Below are positions 27,870 through 37,440 of a stretch of DNA of 37,500 bases, in pieces. The stretch is from Prorocentrum cordatum. Lineage: Eukaryota; Sar; Dinophyceae; Prorocentrales; Prorocentraceae. The notes below the pieces were generated by a model. It was given only the letters and a program-made list of their open reading frames with translations. It was not told the origin of the DNA and did not search any database. How positions within the stretch are numbered: the first letter of the stretch is position 1; the number at the start of each line of letters is the position of its first letter. The stretch lies in the NCBI GenBank assembly GCA_963575745.1, contig CAUYUJ010020548.1, positions 58,377-95,876 on the forward strand. The letters are read 5' to 3'. The translations under genes and the position numbers were made by a program.

Positions 27870-27945
27870 ACTGCAGCATCATCATCATCGTCATCATCAT
27901 CGGCATCAGCAGCATCATCATCAGCATCAGCATCCCCAGGACACG
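26385..27945. repeat. CAT/CATCAG trinucleotide array, ~1.56 kb
   Basis: CATCAT and CATCAG units dominate, with pure CATCAT runs near 26403-26430 and 27815-27870. It is the complementary orientation of the GAT array at 24955-25790. Open frames run hundreds of codons on both strands as Ile-, Ser-, His- or Asp-rich low complexity and are not genes. Confidence 0.95.
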
Positions 27946-28050
27946 CCTTCTCCCGCAACGCGGTGGACTGGTACATCAGCCCGGTCGCGGCCGCCACCGC
28001 GGAGAGCACCTTCGAGGACGGCGAGACGGTGCAGGCGGGCGGCGCCGGCA
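27946..28050 (+). CDS. Possible exon, function unknown
   Basis: Directly after the CAT array and an AG, one frame reads GHAFSRNAVDWYISPVAA then ATAESTFEDGETVQAGG. It has G or C at most third codon positions and balanced composition, unlike the repeat frames around it. The frame remains open to about 28170 but becomes Gly/Arg-rich. I recognise no family, see no start codon, and the downstream splice site is not obvious. It may be a chance ORF in GC-rich DNA. Confidence 0.25.
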
Positions 28051-28327
28051 GGGGCCGGCAGCAGCCGGGCGGGCAGGGGTCGGCAGCCAGGCGGCGAGAG
28101 AGGGCCGCCGCGAGGGGAGCCCAGGCGTGCTCGCGTCGCGGCAGAAGTCACCACGGGCGGTTCGGCGGCTAATTGTCCGCCTCCCCTGGGAATCCTGGTG
28201 CTGCAGCGTGTGTTCACACCGCGCGTCTTCGCCCTGGTTTTTCGGGCCCTGGGACCCTCGCCGATCTCGATCCGACTCGAACAGAGAGCGTTCCCCCCCC
28301 CCCCCCCCCTCCCGCCAGCGTAACTTA

Positions 28328-28490
28328 GGAGGGAAAAAACACACAGACACAATTAATCCTCGATTTCCCAGAAAATATGGGAAAATATGGGAAGTGGGGG
28401 GGAAGACAAAAACCCAGAAAATATGGGAAAATATGGAGAATCCTTTTATTTGTGTGTATTTATTTGTGTGTCCCAGTTCCCCTTCAGTAA
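28328..28490. repeat. Dispersed repeat M, copy 2
   Basis: AGGGAAAAAACACACAGACAC, in parts GGGAAAAAACACACAG and ACACAATTAAT, then two AAAATATGGGAA blocks and a TTTATTTGTGTG right end. Aligns with 4555-4745. The ends form an imperfect ACACAC/GTGTGT inverted repeat. Confidence 0.65.
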
Positions 28491-28554
28491 CGCTCGTTAC
28501 CCGGGCCAGCCCCCGCCCCCCGACCCTGGGTAAGGCTAGCTCCCGTACTAGGGG

Positions 28555-28716
28555 TAAGTCGGGCCTGTCCCTCTACAGGGGGAGTGTTCAAAAATAGTCA
28601 AAGAGTAGTCTGGGGACGATTTTTTGGAGTATTTTGAATCATTGTTGGAGTATTTTGCGGGTATTTTAAATTTTTCGGCCAAAATCGGCCTGTAGGGGGA
28701 CAGGCACGACTTCATG
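28555..28716. mobile_element. Family C element, copy 6 (~162 bp)
   Basis: TAAGTCGGGCCTGTCCCTCT then ACAGGGGGAG faces CGGCCTGTAGGGGGACAGGC then ACGACTTCATG. CTAGGGG occurs at both sides (28548-28554 and 28717-28723). The interior has AAAAATAGTCAAAG and TAGTCTGGGGACGAT. Confidence 0.85.
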
Positions 28717-28724
28717 CTAGGGGG

Positions 28725-29110
28725 CGGACCCCCTCGCGGATGTGGCGCTGTGCTCACAGGCGTGGCGGGGTGCCGAGAGGCATGCTCGGGGTGCTTGCAG
28801 ACGTGCTGTGGCGCTCGCAGGTTCACCACCTGTTGCGGCGCCGAGCTGACAGGCAGGGCTGGACCTAAACGCTGTTTTGCTGGACTTCGGCTGTGCTTTG
28901 TTTTTCGTTTTGGCAGCGGGGTACAGGGAAACAGGTAGAGCAAAACGCAAAACAAAAAGAAACCAACACGAAAAACAACGTTCAGGTCCAGCCCTGCTCC
29001 CCACCTGTTGTGGCGCCGAGCTGACAGGCATGGCGTGGCGCTCAGAGGCATATTTCCGTGCTCGCGTGCGTGTTGTGGTGCCTCAAGGCTGTTGCGGTGC
29101 GCATAGGTCA
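28725..29110. repeat. Diverged part of 21-bp GTGGCGCTCACAGGC minisatellite
   Basis: TGTGGCGCTGTGCTCACAGG and related words, diverged relatives of the array at 29480-29835. Interrupted by foldback Q. Confidence 0.65.
28853..28997. mobile_element. Foldback element Q (~145 bp)
   Basis: GCAGGGCTGGACCTAAACG then CTGTTTT faces AAAACAACGTTCAGGTCC then AGCCCTGC. Almost identical 29-base direct repeats lie outside it (28826-28854 and 29001-29029, one mismatch; shared words CCACCTGTTG and GGCGCCGAGCTGACAGGC). Confidence 0.7.
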
Positions 29111-29154
29111 AGCGGGCTCACTGCCGCGAGGAGCCCGACAAAGAGGCTAGGGAG

Positions 29155-29430
29155 GCGGAGGAGGAGGAGGAGGGCCAAGAGCAGGAGGAGGAGAAACAGG
29201 AAGGAGGAGTCGGCCGTTTCCGATCGGTGCCTTATGGTTTTGGCGGCGGCGACGGGGCCAGGAGAGGGAGGAGGAGGAGGAGGTGCAGGAGGAGGAGGAG
29301 GAGGAGGAGGAAGAGGAGGAGGAGGAGGAGTTGAGGAGCATGAGGAGGAAGACATGAATGACGAGTCCTGGAGTAGGAGGAGGAGGAGGAGGAGGAGGAG
29401 GAGGAGGAAGAGGAAGGAGAAGATGAATGA
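29155..29430. repeat. GGA tracts
   Basis: Three GGA-rich runs (about 29155-29215, 29265-29345 and 29370-29410) separated by short unique words. TGAATGACGAGTCCTG and TGAATGACGAATCCTG at 29355 and 29425 mark an internal duplication. Confidence 0.85.
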
Positions 29431-29479
29431 CGAATCCTGATGGCCTCCGTGGTCTGTAGCGAGCCCCGCAAAGAGGCCT

Positions 29480-29835
29480 CGCAAGCCACTAATGCGTTCG
29501 CTGGCACGTTTTTGGCGTTCTGGTGCGCACAGGCGTTGTGGTGCACGGAGGCATTGTGGCGTGCACCGGCTCCGTGGTACACACGGTTGTTGTGGCCTAC
29601 ACAGGCGACGTGGTGACACACGCCTTGGTGCACGCAGGCAATGTGGTCTACACGGGCAATGTTGCGCACACGGCTGTTGCAGTTTACACAGGCACTGGCG
29701 TGTACATGGGGCGACGTGGTGCTGCGATGCACGCGGCTGTTGTGGCGTATGGACGCATAGTGGTGTGCACAGGCGGCGCTGTGGTGCGCGCAGGCATTGG
29801 GCATTGTCGTGAACACAAGGACTGCGGTGCACACG
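29480..29835. repeat. 21-bp minisatellite (GTGGTGCACACAGGCGTTG)
   Basis: Seventeen or so diverged units. Since 21 is divisible by three, ORFs run through on both strands as heptapeptide repeats such as VVYTGNV. No evidence of real coding. Confidence 0.8.
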
Positions 29836-30144
29836 AGCAATTGATGCGCATGTGGCGCGGACGCACCCTGGCGGATGCACGTCGCGGCCAGCGTTATTGC
29901 TACCCTCCCGCCCGAACCCCCCCCCCTGGGTAACGACCGTTACCTGGGAGGGGAACAGAAACACTCACAACATGAGGCAGAAAGATGGGGTCTAGGGTCT
30001 AGGGCTCCAGTCGTGATTTGTCTCGATGTTGCATTTTGTTTGGTATTTTCTCTCAAAGCCACCAGCGATTTGCTTGTTCAGGCCTTCCAGGCACCCCGTT
30101 TCAAGGAAAGTGGGACCACAATTTGAGCTAAGACCGACAAGGAT
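29836..30144. other. Spacer before LINE remains
   Basis: It contains the hairpin CTGGGTAACGACCGTTACC near 29928. The rest may be 5' sequence of the retroelement, whose start I cannot place. Confidence 0.4.
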
Positions 30145-30522
30145 TTGCTGGAACGGGTCATCACTTCGCTCGTATTAGGGACGAAATTTAGGTTGAAGGG
30201 TTGGGGGCATACCAGTGAGAGCATCTGGGCGGACCCCGAAGAGAGCAAGGTGTGGGTAGGGAGTGAGGTGGCCGTTCAAGCGACTATTGAACAGAGCAGT
30301 CTGAACGTTCGCTTCGGTACTGGCTGGGAGGAGTGGCTGCATGAAGGCGATGTTCCACAATTCCCGAACATGGTCAGGAAACTTTCGACCAAGCTGAGCC
30401 GCGTCCCTTTCAAAGGCGTTGGGGAAAACGGCGGCAAGGCGGCAAAGCCAAAGCCAAAGGGCAGGGGGCGCACCCGCATTAGGGGTGCCAGCGACGAGCG
30501 AGCAGGAATGTTACACAAGTGA
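30145..30522 (+). CDS. Open frame upstream of the LINE endonuclease, possible ORF1 remnant
   Basis: A 125-codon frame with a basic C-terminal part (KAAKPKPKGRGRTRIRGA) that could bind nucleic acid, as LINE ORF1 proteins do. The earlier part (GTKFRLKGWGHTSESIWAD then WVGSEVAVQATIEQSS) is not recognised. The stop at 30520 precedes the endonuclease by about 120 bases. Composition looks like real coding sequence, but the assignment rests on position and charge only. Confidence 0.4.
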   Translation: MLERVITSLVLGTKFRLKGWGHTSESIWADPEESKVWVGSEVAVQATIEQSSLNVRFGTGWEEWLHEGDVPQFPNMVRKLSTKLSRVPFKGVGENGGKAAKPKPKGRGRTRIRGASDERAGMLHK

Positions 30523-30639
30523 GCCCTGGAGGCAACGAACCCCTTGCTGAAGGCCTCTGGGAAGCTCAGAATCCTTTCCGAGCCAGGGGAGAACACCATG
30601 GCGAAGCCACGCTGTCCTTGGCTGCTGCGTGGGGGTGGT

Positions 30640-31430
30640 CGCTTGCGCCCTGCATCGCGAGATGTTGTCCTTGCATCATGGAACATCGACGGTTACACCG
30701 AAGCCAAACAAATCGAGCTGGAAAAAATCATGACCGATCGAGGCATCAGTGTCCTCTGCGTGCAATAGACCTGGACGCCGAAGTCCGGCGCCTTCATCAC
30801 CGACTCCGGCTTCCTCGTTATCAGGAGGGCAGCACGGAAAAGACAGGCGTGGGTTTCATAGTGGCGCCGCTGTCGCGTGCTTTGATCATGGGTTTCTGTC
30901 AGGCGACCGCCTGTATGGCATCGCTCAAGCTACAAACCTCCCGTGGGAAAGTAGTTCCGTTTTCAGCTTACGCTCCGCACAGCGGCAAGTGTTTCAGCAA
31001 GAGGCAACATGTCTTCCAAGATCTAGCAGAAGTTATACAATTACGTTCGGCACATGGTCCTACATTTGCATTTGTTGGCTTCAACGACAGACTCCACGGA
31101 CGGATGGGCGATGACGAATCTATTCCGGGTGCGCATATATTCGCACATCCTGGGCACGATTTCGAAGCTGATGCAACACCGGTTTCTGTTGGTCGAGGCC
31201 TGCGGCGAAAAATGTGCATCGGCAGCACGTTATTCGATCTTCCGCAGCGTGCTTTGGCCACATGCTATAATGCGGGATACTCCCTTGGGCGAGAGGTAGC
31301 CCCGAAATCACATTCGCAAATTGATTTTCTCCTTTGCAGCCAGGATCGGCTGGGGAAGTTAGCCAAGTGCGGCCGTGTTCCGAGGCGCCGGTGGCGTCCC
31401 ATCATTTCCTGTTGCTTGCGCACCTGGCGG
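30640..31430 (+). pseudogene. LINE endonuclease domain, broken
   Basis: The N-terminal part (frame of 30544) reads RDVVLASWNIDGYTEAK and GISVLCVQ, the first two APE-family motifs. The next codon is TAG (30766-30768) where the family has the metal-binding Glu of the QET motif; TWTPKSGAFITDSGFLVI continues in the same frame after it. A frameshift near 30825 moves to the frame giving GSTEKTGVGFIVAPLSRAL, VVPFSAYAPHSGK and SAHGPTFAFVGFNDRLHG. There the usual GDFN reads VGFN, losing the catalytic Asp. The end reads SQIDFLLCSQD, where many relatives have DH or DY. Inactive on several counts. Confidence 0.75.
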
Positions 31431-33495
31431 TAGAGGTGGACAAGCCGCCCACGGCGCCAAGACTTGCTGCCATGGACATACAACAGCTGGACAGTGATCG
31501 GGCTCGACGTCGTTTTACGCATACTTCTGTTTGTGCTTTCGATCATTTAGACGGAGACCCAGCGGGTGCTGACGACGTGGACATCCAGTGGCGCCGGCTC
31601 GCGGATGCTTTCAACCACTCCGCTACGTCTTGCGTGCCGCAGCTGGAAGTTGGAGGTCATGCCGCGCAGACCGCGGATCAGCTCAGGAACGCTCCGTCTT
31701 ATCATTCGAAGGACACACGTTGGTAGACGCGGGGCGGCCTTGGAGGAGAAACGTTTCGCGAAAGAGATAAAAAACAAATCAGTTGTTCGGGACAGATCGA
31801 CGTGGCGCAACTGGAAAGAGACACGAAAACTTTGGAAAGGCTTCTGTCCGCAGCAAGGGCGCCTGTTGACGCAAGCGGGAAGCTGGTCGACAGCGACCGC
31901 CGTGCCGAGACGCTGGCCGCCCACCTTGATAATACCATAGGGGCCGTACGACCCACTACTGTCGCGCTGGGGGAAGCGCAGATCAACCCGGAGCTACCCG
32001 TTCGCAGTGGACTTATCGATGCCGCGAAAGTGTGTGCTGCCACCAGGGGCCTCCGCGCTGGCAGAGCGGCCGGTCGCGACAATCTGCCGCCCGAGTTTTG
32101 GAAAGGCGTCACCAGGGAAGGCGAAACTTTGCTGGAGTGGATCACGAGACTTTGAATTGTGATGTGGGCGAACACAAGAATCCAAATGGCTTGGCATAAG
32201 GCACGTGCCAAAATGATATACAAGAAACGTTGTTCTGCCGACTTCAACAGTTATCGGCCGATTATCTAATTGCCGATCGGCTACAAGCTATTCGCCGCTA
32301 TCCTGCTGAATCGGCTCAAACAGGCGGGCGCAGAAGACGTCGTCTGGAAAACGCAGTTCGGCTTCAGGTCGGGGCGAGGGGCGGCAGATGCTATTTTTCT
32401 GGCACGCCGTATTTTAGAGGACGCTTACTTGGATTGAGCAACGGCTTTCGGCTCTCTACCGCCGCAGGCGCTGGCGACGTCCTTGCGCGGATTCGGCTGC
32501 CCGACCCACCTCGCTGATTTGATTGCCGCAATATATGAAGGGCGCAAAGTCATCGTTGCCGACGTTGGTGCCGACTCCTCTGAGCGCGCGCAGAATTGCG
32601 GCATGTGCCAATGTTGCCCTCTTTCGCCGTTTCTGTTTGTGATAGTGATGGCGACTCTTCTCATGCCCATCGCATGCGGGGAAGTCTGATCCCGAATTTG
32701 CCAGGAGGAGCAACGCGGGACCTGGTATATGCAGACGACGCGCTGCTCGTGGACAGCAATCACGCAGCCATCGAGGAGCTCGCGCGCTGCGTCGAGGAAT
32801 GCGGGAGGCAGTGCGGCGTGGCATTCAAGTGGAGAGAGGTGGAGCTGATGCGCGTGAGGGCCGACGCCAACATTATGAACCACGAGGGCGTCCCCATTTA
32901 TTTCAAGGATGATTTGCTATACCTGGGTGCCCGTCTTGCTGCCGACGGTAGATGTGGAACCTAGTTTAGGCGAGTAGTCGGAGCCGCAAGCAGAGACCTT
33001 CACGTTCTGAATTCGATTTGGTCACATAGTTCCTTGAGCCGCAAACACAACTTGCGTATACCTGATGAATATTTCGCTTCGAAGCTATTGTACGGTATGT
33101 TTTGCATGCTGTCGCAATAAGGCTGAGCGGACAAGCCTGGGCGCTCTCCAGGCGAGGTGTCTCCGCGGTATCATGCCACCGTTTTCAGCATGGCAGGCCA
33201 CGTGGCGCTCAGTGAAAGCGTCATAAAGCGCTTCCCGATTTTCATGGGACAGCTCGCCCGACGGCCAGATTCTGACTTAGTTCGCTGTTCAGTTTGCGAA
33301 TCAGGTAGCCTGTCCCTTCGCCCCCCAAGCGGCCCTCGAAAACGAGGTCGACCGCGACAGCCTTGGGGACAACTGGTAATGCGTAATTGGCTGCTGGCAG
33401 CCGGCTCCCCCGAGCGGTTAGCTGAATTCTTTCGCCGAGAGGGCGGAGCAGCTCGTGCGTGGGAGACTACAGTGCGCTCGTGGCAGGGCGGCTGA
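31431..33495 (+). pseudogene. LINE reverse transcriptase and C-terminus, broken
   Basis: Segments in order: ISSGTLRLIIRRTHVGRR (about 31670), then RAAGRDNLPPEFWKGV (32060-32110). Next comes SYRPII, a TAA at 32267, and PIGYKLFAAILLNRLK, then QFGFRSGRGAADAIFLARR. Motif A reads LD-stop-ATAFGS, with TGA at 32435 in place of the expected Trp and Gly in place of the second Asp. Then FGCPTHLADLIAAIYEGRKV and motif B as CCPLSPFLFVIVMA. After a frameshift, motif C is VYADDALLVD (YADD at 32728-32739, intact), then LLYLGARLAADG. The tail RGRPRQPWGQLVMRNWLLA and AEFFRREGGAARAWETTV closes it. At least three frame changes and two internal stops. Confidence 0.8.
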
Positions 33496-33545
33496 ATCAT
33501 GCTGGTTTCGCTCTGCTCGCGCGCAGGCTGGCGCAAGGCTTTTTT

Positions 33546-35029
33546 CCCAACCCTCCTTGGTTGGGTATTCGTTTTGAATAGAGCTGTGTGGTCGCGTCCT
33601 TCCTCCTCCCGCCTCCCGCCTCTTTCCTGCCTCTTTCTGTCTTGCCTGCGGGGGGCTGCGATCTGTGAAACTGTCGCCACTTTCGAGCCCTGCTGGGGGG
33701 CCAGCACAGTGAGGGCCACGGGCGGATTCAAATTAGACCTCGCCATCCCTGGGGGGCTGCGATCTGCGAAACTGTCGCCATTTTCGAGGCCTGCTGGGGG
33801 GCCCAGCACAGTGAGGGCCACGCGCGGATTCAAATTAGACCTCGCCATCCCTGGGGGGCTGCGATCTGCGAAACTGTCGCCATTTTCGAGGCCTGCTGGG
33901 GGGCCCAGCACAGTGAGGGCCACGCGCGGATTCAAATTAGACCTCGCCATCCCTGGGGGGCTGCGATCTGCGAAACTGTCGCCATTTTCGAGGCCTGCTG
34001 GGGGGCCCAGCGCAGTGAGGGCCACGCGCGGATTCAAATTAGACCTCGCCATCCCTGGGGGGCTGCGATCTGCGAAACTGTCGCCATTTTCGAGGCCTGC
34101 TGGGGGGCCCAGCACAGTGAGGGCCACGCGCGGATTCAAATTAGACCTCGCCATCCCTGGGGGGCTGCGATCTGCGAAACTGTCGCCATTTTCGAGGCCT
34201 GCTGGGGGGCCCAGCACAGTGAGGGCCACGCGCGGATTCAAATTAGACCTCGCCATCCCTGGGGGGCTGCGATCTGCGAAACTGTCGCCATTTTCGAGGC
34301 CTGCTGGGGGGCCCAGCACAGTGAGGGCCACGCGCGGATTCAAATTAGACCTCGCCATCCCTGGGGGGCTGCGATCTGCGAAACTGTCGCCATTTTCGAG
34401 GCCTGCTGGGGGGCCCAGCACAGTGAGGGCCACGCGCGGATTCAAATTAGACCTCGCCATCCCTGGGGGGCTGCGATCTGCGAAACTGTCGCCATTTTCG
34501 AGGCCTGCTGGGGGGCCCAGCACAGTGAGGGCCACGGGCAGATTCAAATTAGACCTCGCCATCCCTGGGGGGCTGCGATCTGCGAAACTGTCGCCATTTT
34601 CGAGGCCTGCTGGGGGGCCCAGCACAGTGAGGGCCACGCGCGGATTCAAATTAGACCTCGCCATCCCTGGGGGGCTGCGATCTGCGAAACTGTCGCCATT
34701 TTCGAGGCCTGCTGGGGGGCCCAGCACAGTGAGGGCCACGGGCAGATTCAAATTAGACCTCGCCATCCCTGCGGGGCTGCGATCTGTGAACCTGTCGCCA
34801 CTTTCGAGGCCTGCTGTGATCCCCGTTTTCGAAGTGGCTAGGAGTGCTCAGGAATTGTAAATCATCAGCTTTATCAAGCCCTTTTCCTGTAGCCAGTGTC
34901 CTGCGAGTCTCCCGAATTCCGTCTGCAGACATATGTAACCCTCGCTCCGTCATCGCCCCCTTATAAAGTATCCTAAACTATTTGCGCCCCGCTTTTGCGC
35001 AGGGGTTGGGTACGTCGCCAGGGTAATTT
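33546..35029. repeat. Macro-unit 1 of ~1.5-2.1 kb tandem duplication
   Basis: It opens with CCCAACCCTCCTTGGTTGGG (a 7-bp-stem hairpin) then TATTCGTTTTGAATAGAGC and GTGTGGTCGCGTCC. It holds a 102-bp array and ends in a ~210-bp unique tail: AGTGGCTAGGAGTGCTCAGG, CATCAGCTTTATCAAGCCC, CCCTTATAAAGTATCCTAAAC and GGGTACGTCGCCAGGGTAAT. The same head and tail frame the second unit. Confidence 0.85.
33650..34830. repeat. 102-bp satellite array 1 (~12 copies)
   Basis: Unit landmarks: GGGGGGCTGCGATCTGCGAA, ACTGTCGCCATTTTCGAGG, CCTGCTGGGGGGCCCAGCAC, AGTGAGGGCCACGCGCGGAT and TCAAATTAGACCTCGCCATC. Inner copies are nearly identical; the first and last differ (CTGTGAA for CTGCGAA, CACTTTCGAGG for CATTTTCGAGG). 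The unit is 34 codons long without stops in at least one frame per strand. Confidence 0.95.
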
Positions 35030-37115
35030 CCCAACCCTCCTTGGTTGGGTATTCGTTTTGAATAGAGCAGTGTGGTCGCGTCCCTCCTCCCTCCCTTCCT
35101 CCCTCCCTGCCTCTTCCTGTCTTGCCTGCGGGGGGCTGCGATCTGTGAAACTGTCGCCATTTTCGAGGCCTGCTGGGGGCCCAGCACAGTGAGGGCCACG
35201 GGCAGATTCAAATTAGACCTCGCCATCCCTGGGGGGGCTGCGCTCTGTGAAACTGTCGCCATTTTCGAGGCCTGCTGGGGGGCCCAGCACAGTGAGGGCC
35301 ACGGGCAGATTCAAATTAGACCTCGCCATCCCTGGGGGGCTGCGATCTGTGAAACTGTCGCCATTTTCGAGGCCTGCTGGGGGGCCCAGCGCTGAGGGCC
35401 ACGGGCAGATTCAAATTAGACCTCGCCATCCCTGGGGGGCTGCGATCTGTGAAACTGTCGCCATTTTCGAGGCCTGCTGGGGGGCCCAGCACAGCGAGGG
35501 CCACGGGCAGATTCAAATTAGACCTCGACATCCCTGGGGGGCTGCGATCTGTGAAACTGTCGCCATTTTCGAGGCCTGCTGGTGGGCCCAGCACAGTGAG
35601 GGCCACAGGCAGATTCAAATTAGACTTCGCCATTCCTGGGGGGCTGCGATCTGTGAAACTGTCGCCACTTTCGAGGCCTGCTGGGGGGCCCAGCACAGTG
35701 AGGGCCACGGGCAGATTCAAGTTAGATCTCGCCATCCCTGGGGGGGCTGCGATCTGTGAAACTGTTGCCACATTCGAGGCCTGCTTGGGGGGCCCAGCAC
35801 AGTGAGGGCCACGCGCGGATTCAAATTAGACCTCGCCATCCCTGGGGGGCTGCGATCTGCGAAACTGTCGCCATTTTCGAGGCCTGCTGGGGGGCCCAGC
35901 ACAGTGAGGGCCACGGGCAGATTCAAATTAGACCTCGCTATCCCTGGGGGGCTGCGATTTGCGAAACTGTCGCCATTTTCGAGGCCTGCTGGGGGGCCCA
36001 GCACAGTGAGGGCCACGCGCGGATTCAAATTATACCTCGCCATCCCAGGGGGGCTGCGATCTGCGAAACTGTCGCCATTTTCGAGGCCTGCTGGGGGGCC
36101 CAGCACAGTGAGGGCCACGGGCGGACACAAATTAGACCTCGCCATCCCTGGGGGGCTGCGATCTGCGAAACTGTCGCCACTTTCGAGGCCTGCTGGGGGG
36201 GCCCAGCACAGTGACGCCACGGGCAGACTCAAACTAGACCTCGCCATCCCTGGGGGGCTGCGATCTGTGAAGCTGTCGCCACTTTCGAGGCCTGCTGGGG
36301 GGCCCAGCACAGTGACGCCACGGGCAGATTCAAATGAGACCTCGCCATCCCTGGGGGGGTGCGATCTGTGAAACTGTCGCCACTTTCGAGGCCTGCTGGG
36401 GGGCCTAGCACAGTGACGCCACGGGCAGATTCCTCTGAAACCTCGCCATCCCTGGGGGGCTGTGATCTGTGAAACTGTCGCCATTTCGAGGCCTACTGGG
36501 GGGCCCAGCACAGTGAGGCCACGCGCGGATTCAAATTAGGCCTCGCCATCTCTGGGGGGCTGCGATCTGTGAAACTGTCGCCACTTTCGAGGCCTGTTGG
36601 GGGGCCCTGCACAGTTACGCCACGGGCATATTCAAACGAGACCTCGCCATCCCTTGGGGGCTGCGATCTGTGAAACTGTCGCCACTTTCGAGGCCTGCTG
36701 AGTGGCCCGGCGCAGTGACGCCACGGGCAGATTCAAATGAGACCTCGCCATCCCCTGGACGCTGCGATCTGTGAAACTGTCGCCACTTTTGAGGCCTGCT
36801 GGGGGGCCCGGCACAGTGACGCCACGCGCGGACCCAAATTAGACCTCGCCATCCCTGCGGGGCTGCGATCTGTGAAACTGTCGCCACTTTCGAGGCCTGC
36901 TGTGATCACCATTTTCGAAGTGGCTAGGAGTGCCCAGGAATTGTAACTCATCAGCTTTATCAAGCCCTTTTCCTGTAGCCAGTGTCCTGCGAGTCTCCCG
37001 AATTCCGTCTGCAGACATATGCAACCCTCGCTCCGTCATCGCCCCCTTATAAAGTATCCTAAACTATTTGCGCCCCGCTTTTGCGCAGGGGTTGGGTACG
37101 TCGCCAGGGTAATTT
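35030..37115. repeat. Macro-unit 2 of tandem duplication
   Basis: Same head and tail as unit 1 with few differences, longer because its array has more copies. After AGGGTAATTT the sequence leaves the repeat instead of entering a third CCCAACCCTCC head. Confidence 0.85.
35130..36905. repeat. 102-bp satellite array 2 (~17-18 copies)
   Basis: Same unit as array 1. The first seven copies carry CTGTGAA and GGGCAGATTC. Copies at about 35810-36150 carry the CTGCGAA and GCGCGGATTC forms typical of array 1. Copies after 36190 are more diverged and shorter (GTGACGCCACGGG for GTGAGGGCCACGGG). Confidence 0.95.
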
Positions 37116-37440
37116 TTCAGAACGAGAGAGCATACGTGATGCAGGCAAGAGGCGGCGATGCAGGCGGCCACGGGCGGCAACGTGGCGAAACCTCGCTGGA
37201 CAACCTAACGCACGAGGCGGCCGCGGGCGGCACTGGCGACACCCCGCCGCAACAATCCAATTCTACAAGCTTCTACAGTCCATCCAGAAATAATGTTCAG
37301 GCGAGTTGCCCTGATCAGGGATGTGGACGAGCGTGCGGTGGAATGACGGGCTGGGGAAGCCGTCATACCCCAAGAGGGGGAGGGTGGGGGGAATGGAGGA
37401 GGAACCGGAGTGGGAGGGGGGGGGTAGACGGAGAGGGGGG
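37116..37440. other. No recognisable gene
   Basis: Non-repetitive, then increasingly G-rich from about 37370. Confidence 0.5.

Larger units (their letters stand above)
30145..33495 (+). mobile_element. Degenerate APE-type non-LTR retrotransposon (LINE)
   Basis: Endonuclease, reverse transcriptase and a C-terminal tail lie in the expected order on the plus strand but are broken among three frames by stops and frameshifts. The product type is a LINE that would nick target DNA and copy its RNA by target-primed reverse transcription. Endonuclease and RT motifs are given in the sub-entries. The last ORF ends in a GRPRQPW-containing tail (stop at 33495) typical of dinoflagellate LINE ends. No poly(A) or simple A tail follows; the 102-bp satellite module starts 50 bases later. 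5' end unknown. Clade not assigned. Clearly inactive as read. Confidence 0.85.

Noticed and set aside
26362-28323. A 653-codon open frame on the plus strand
   Set aside because: Most of it is the CAT/CATCAG array read as Ile/Ser/His; only a short stretch near 27950 might be coding, and in a different frame.
29083-29964. A 293-codon minus-strand frame with Cys/Gln/Pro repeats
   Set aside because: It follows the 21-bp minisatellite and GGA tracts; the heptad pattern comes from unit length divisible by three.
33171-34766. A 531-codon open frame on the minus strand
   Set aside because: It is the 102-bp satellite read backwards and then antisense to the LINE tail; no domain.
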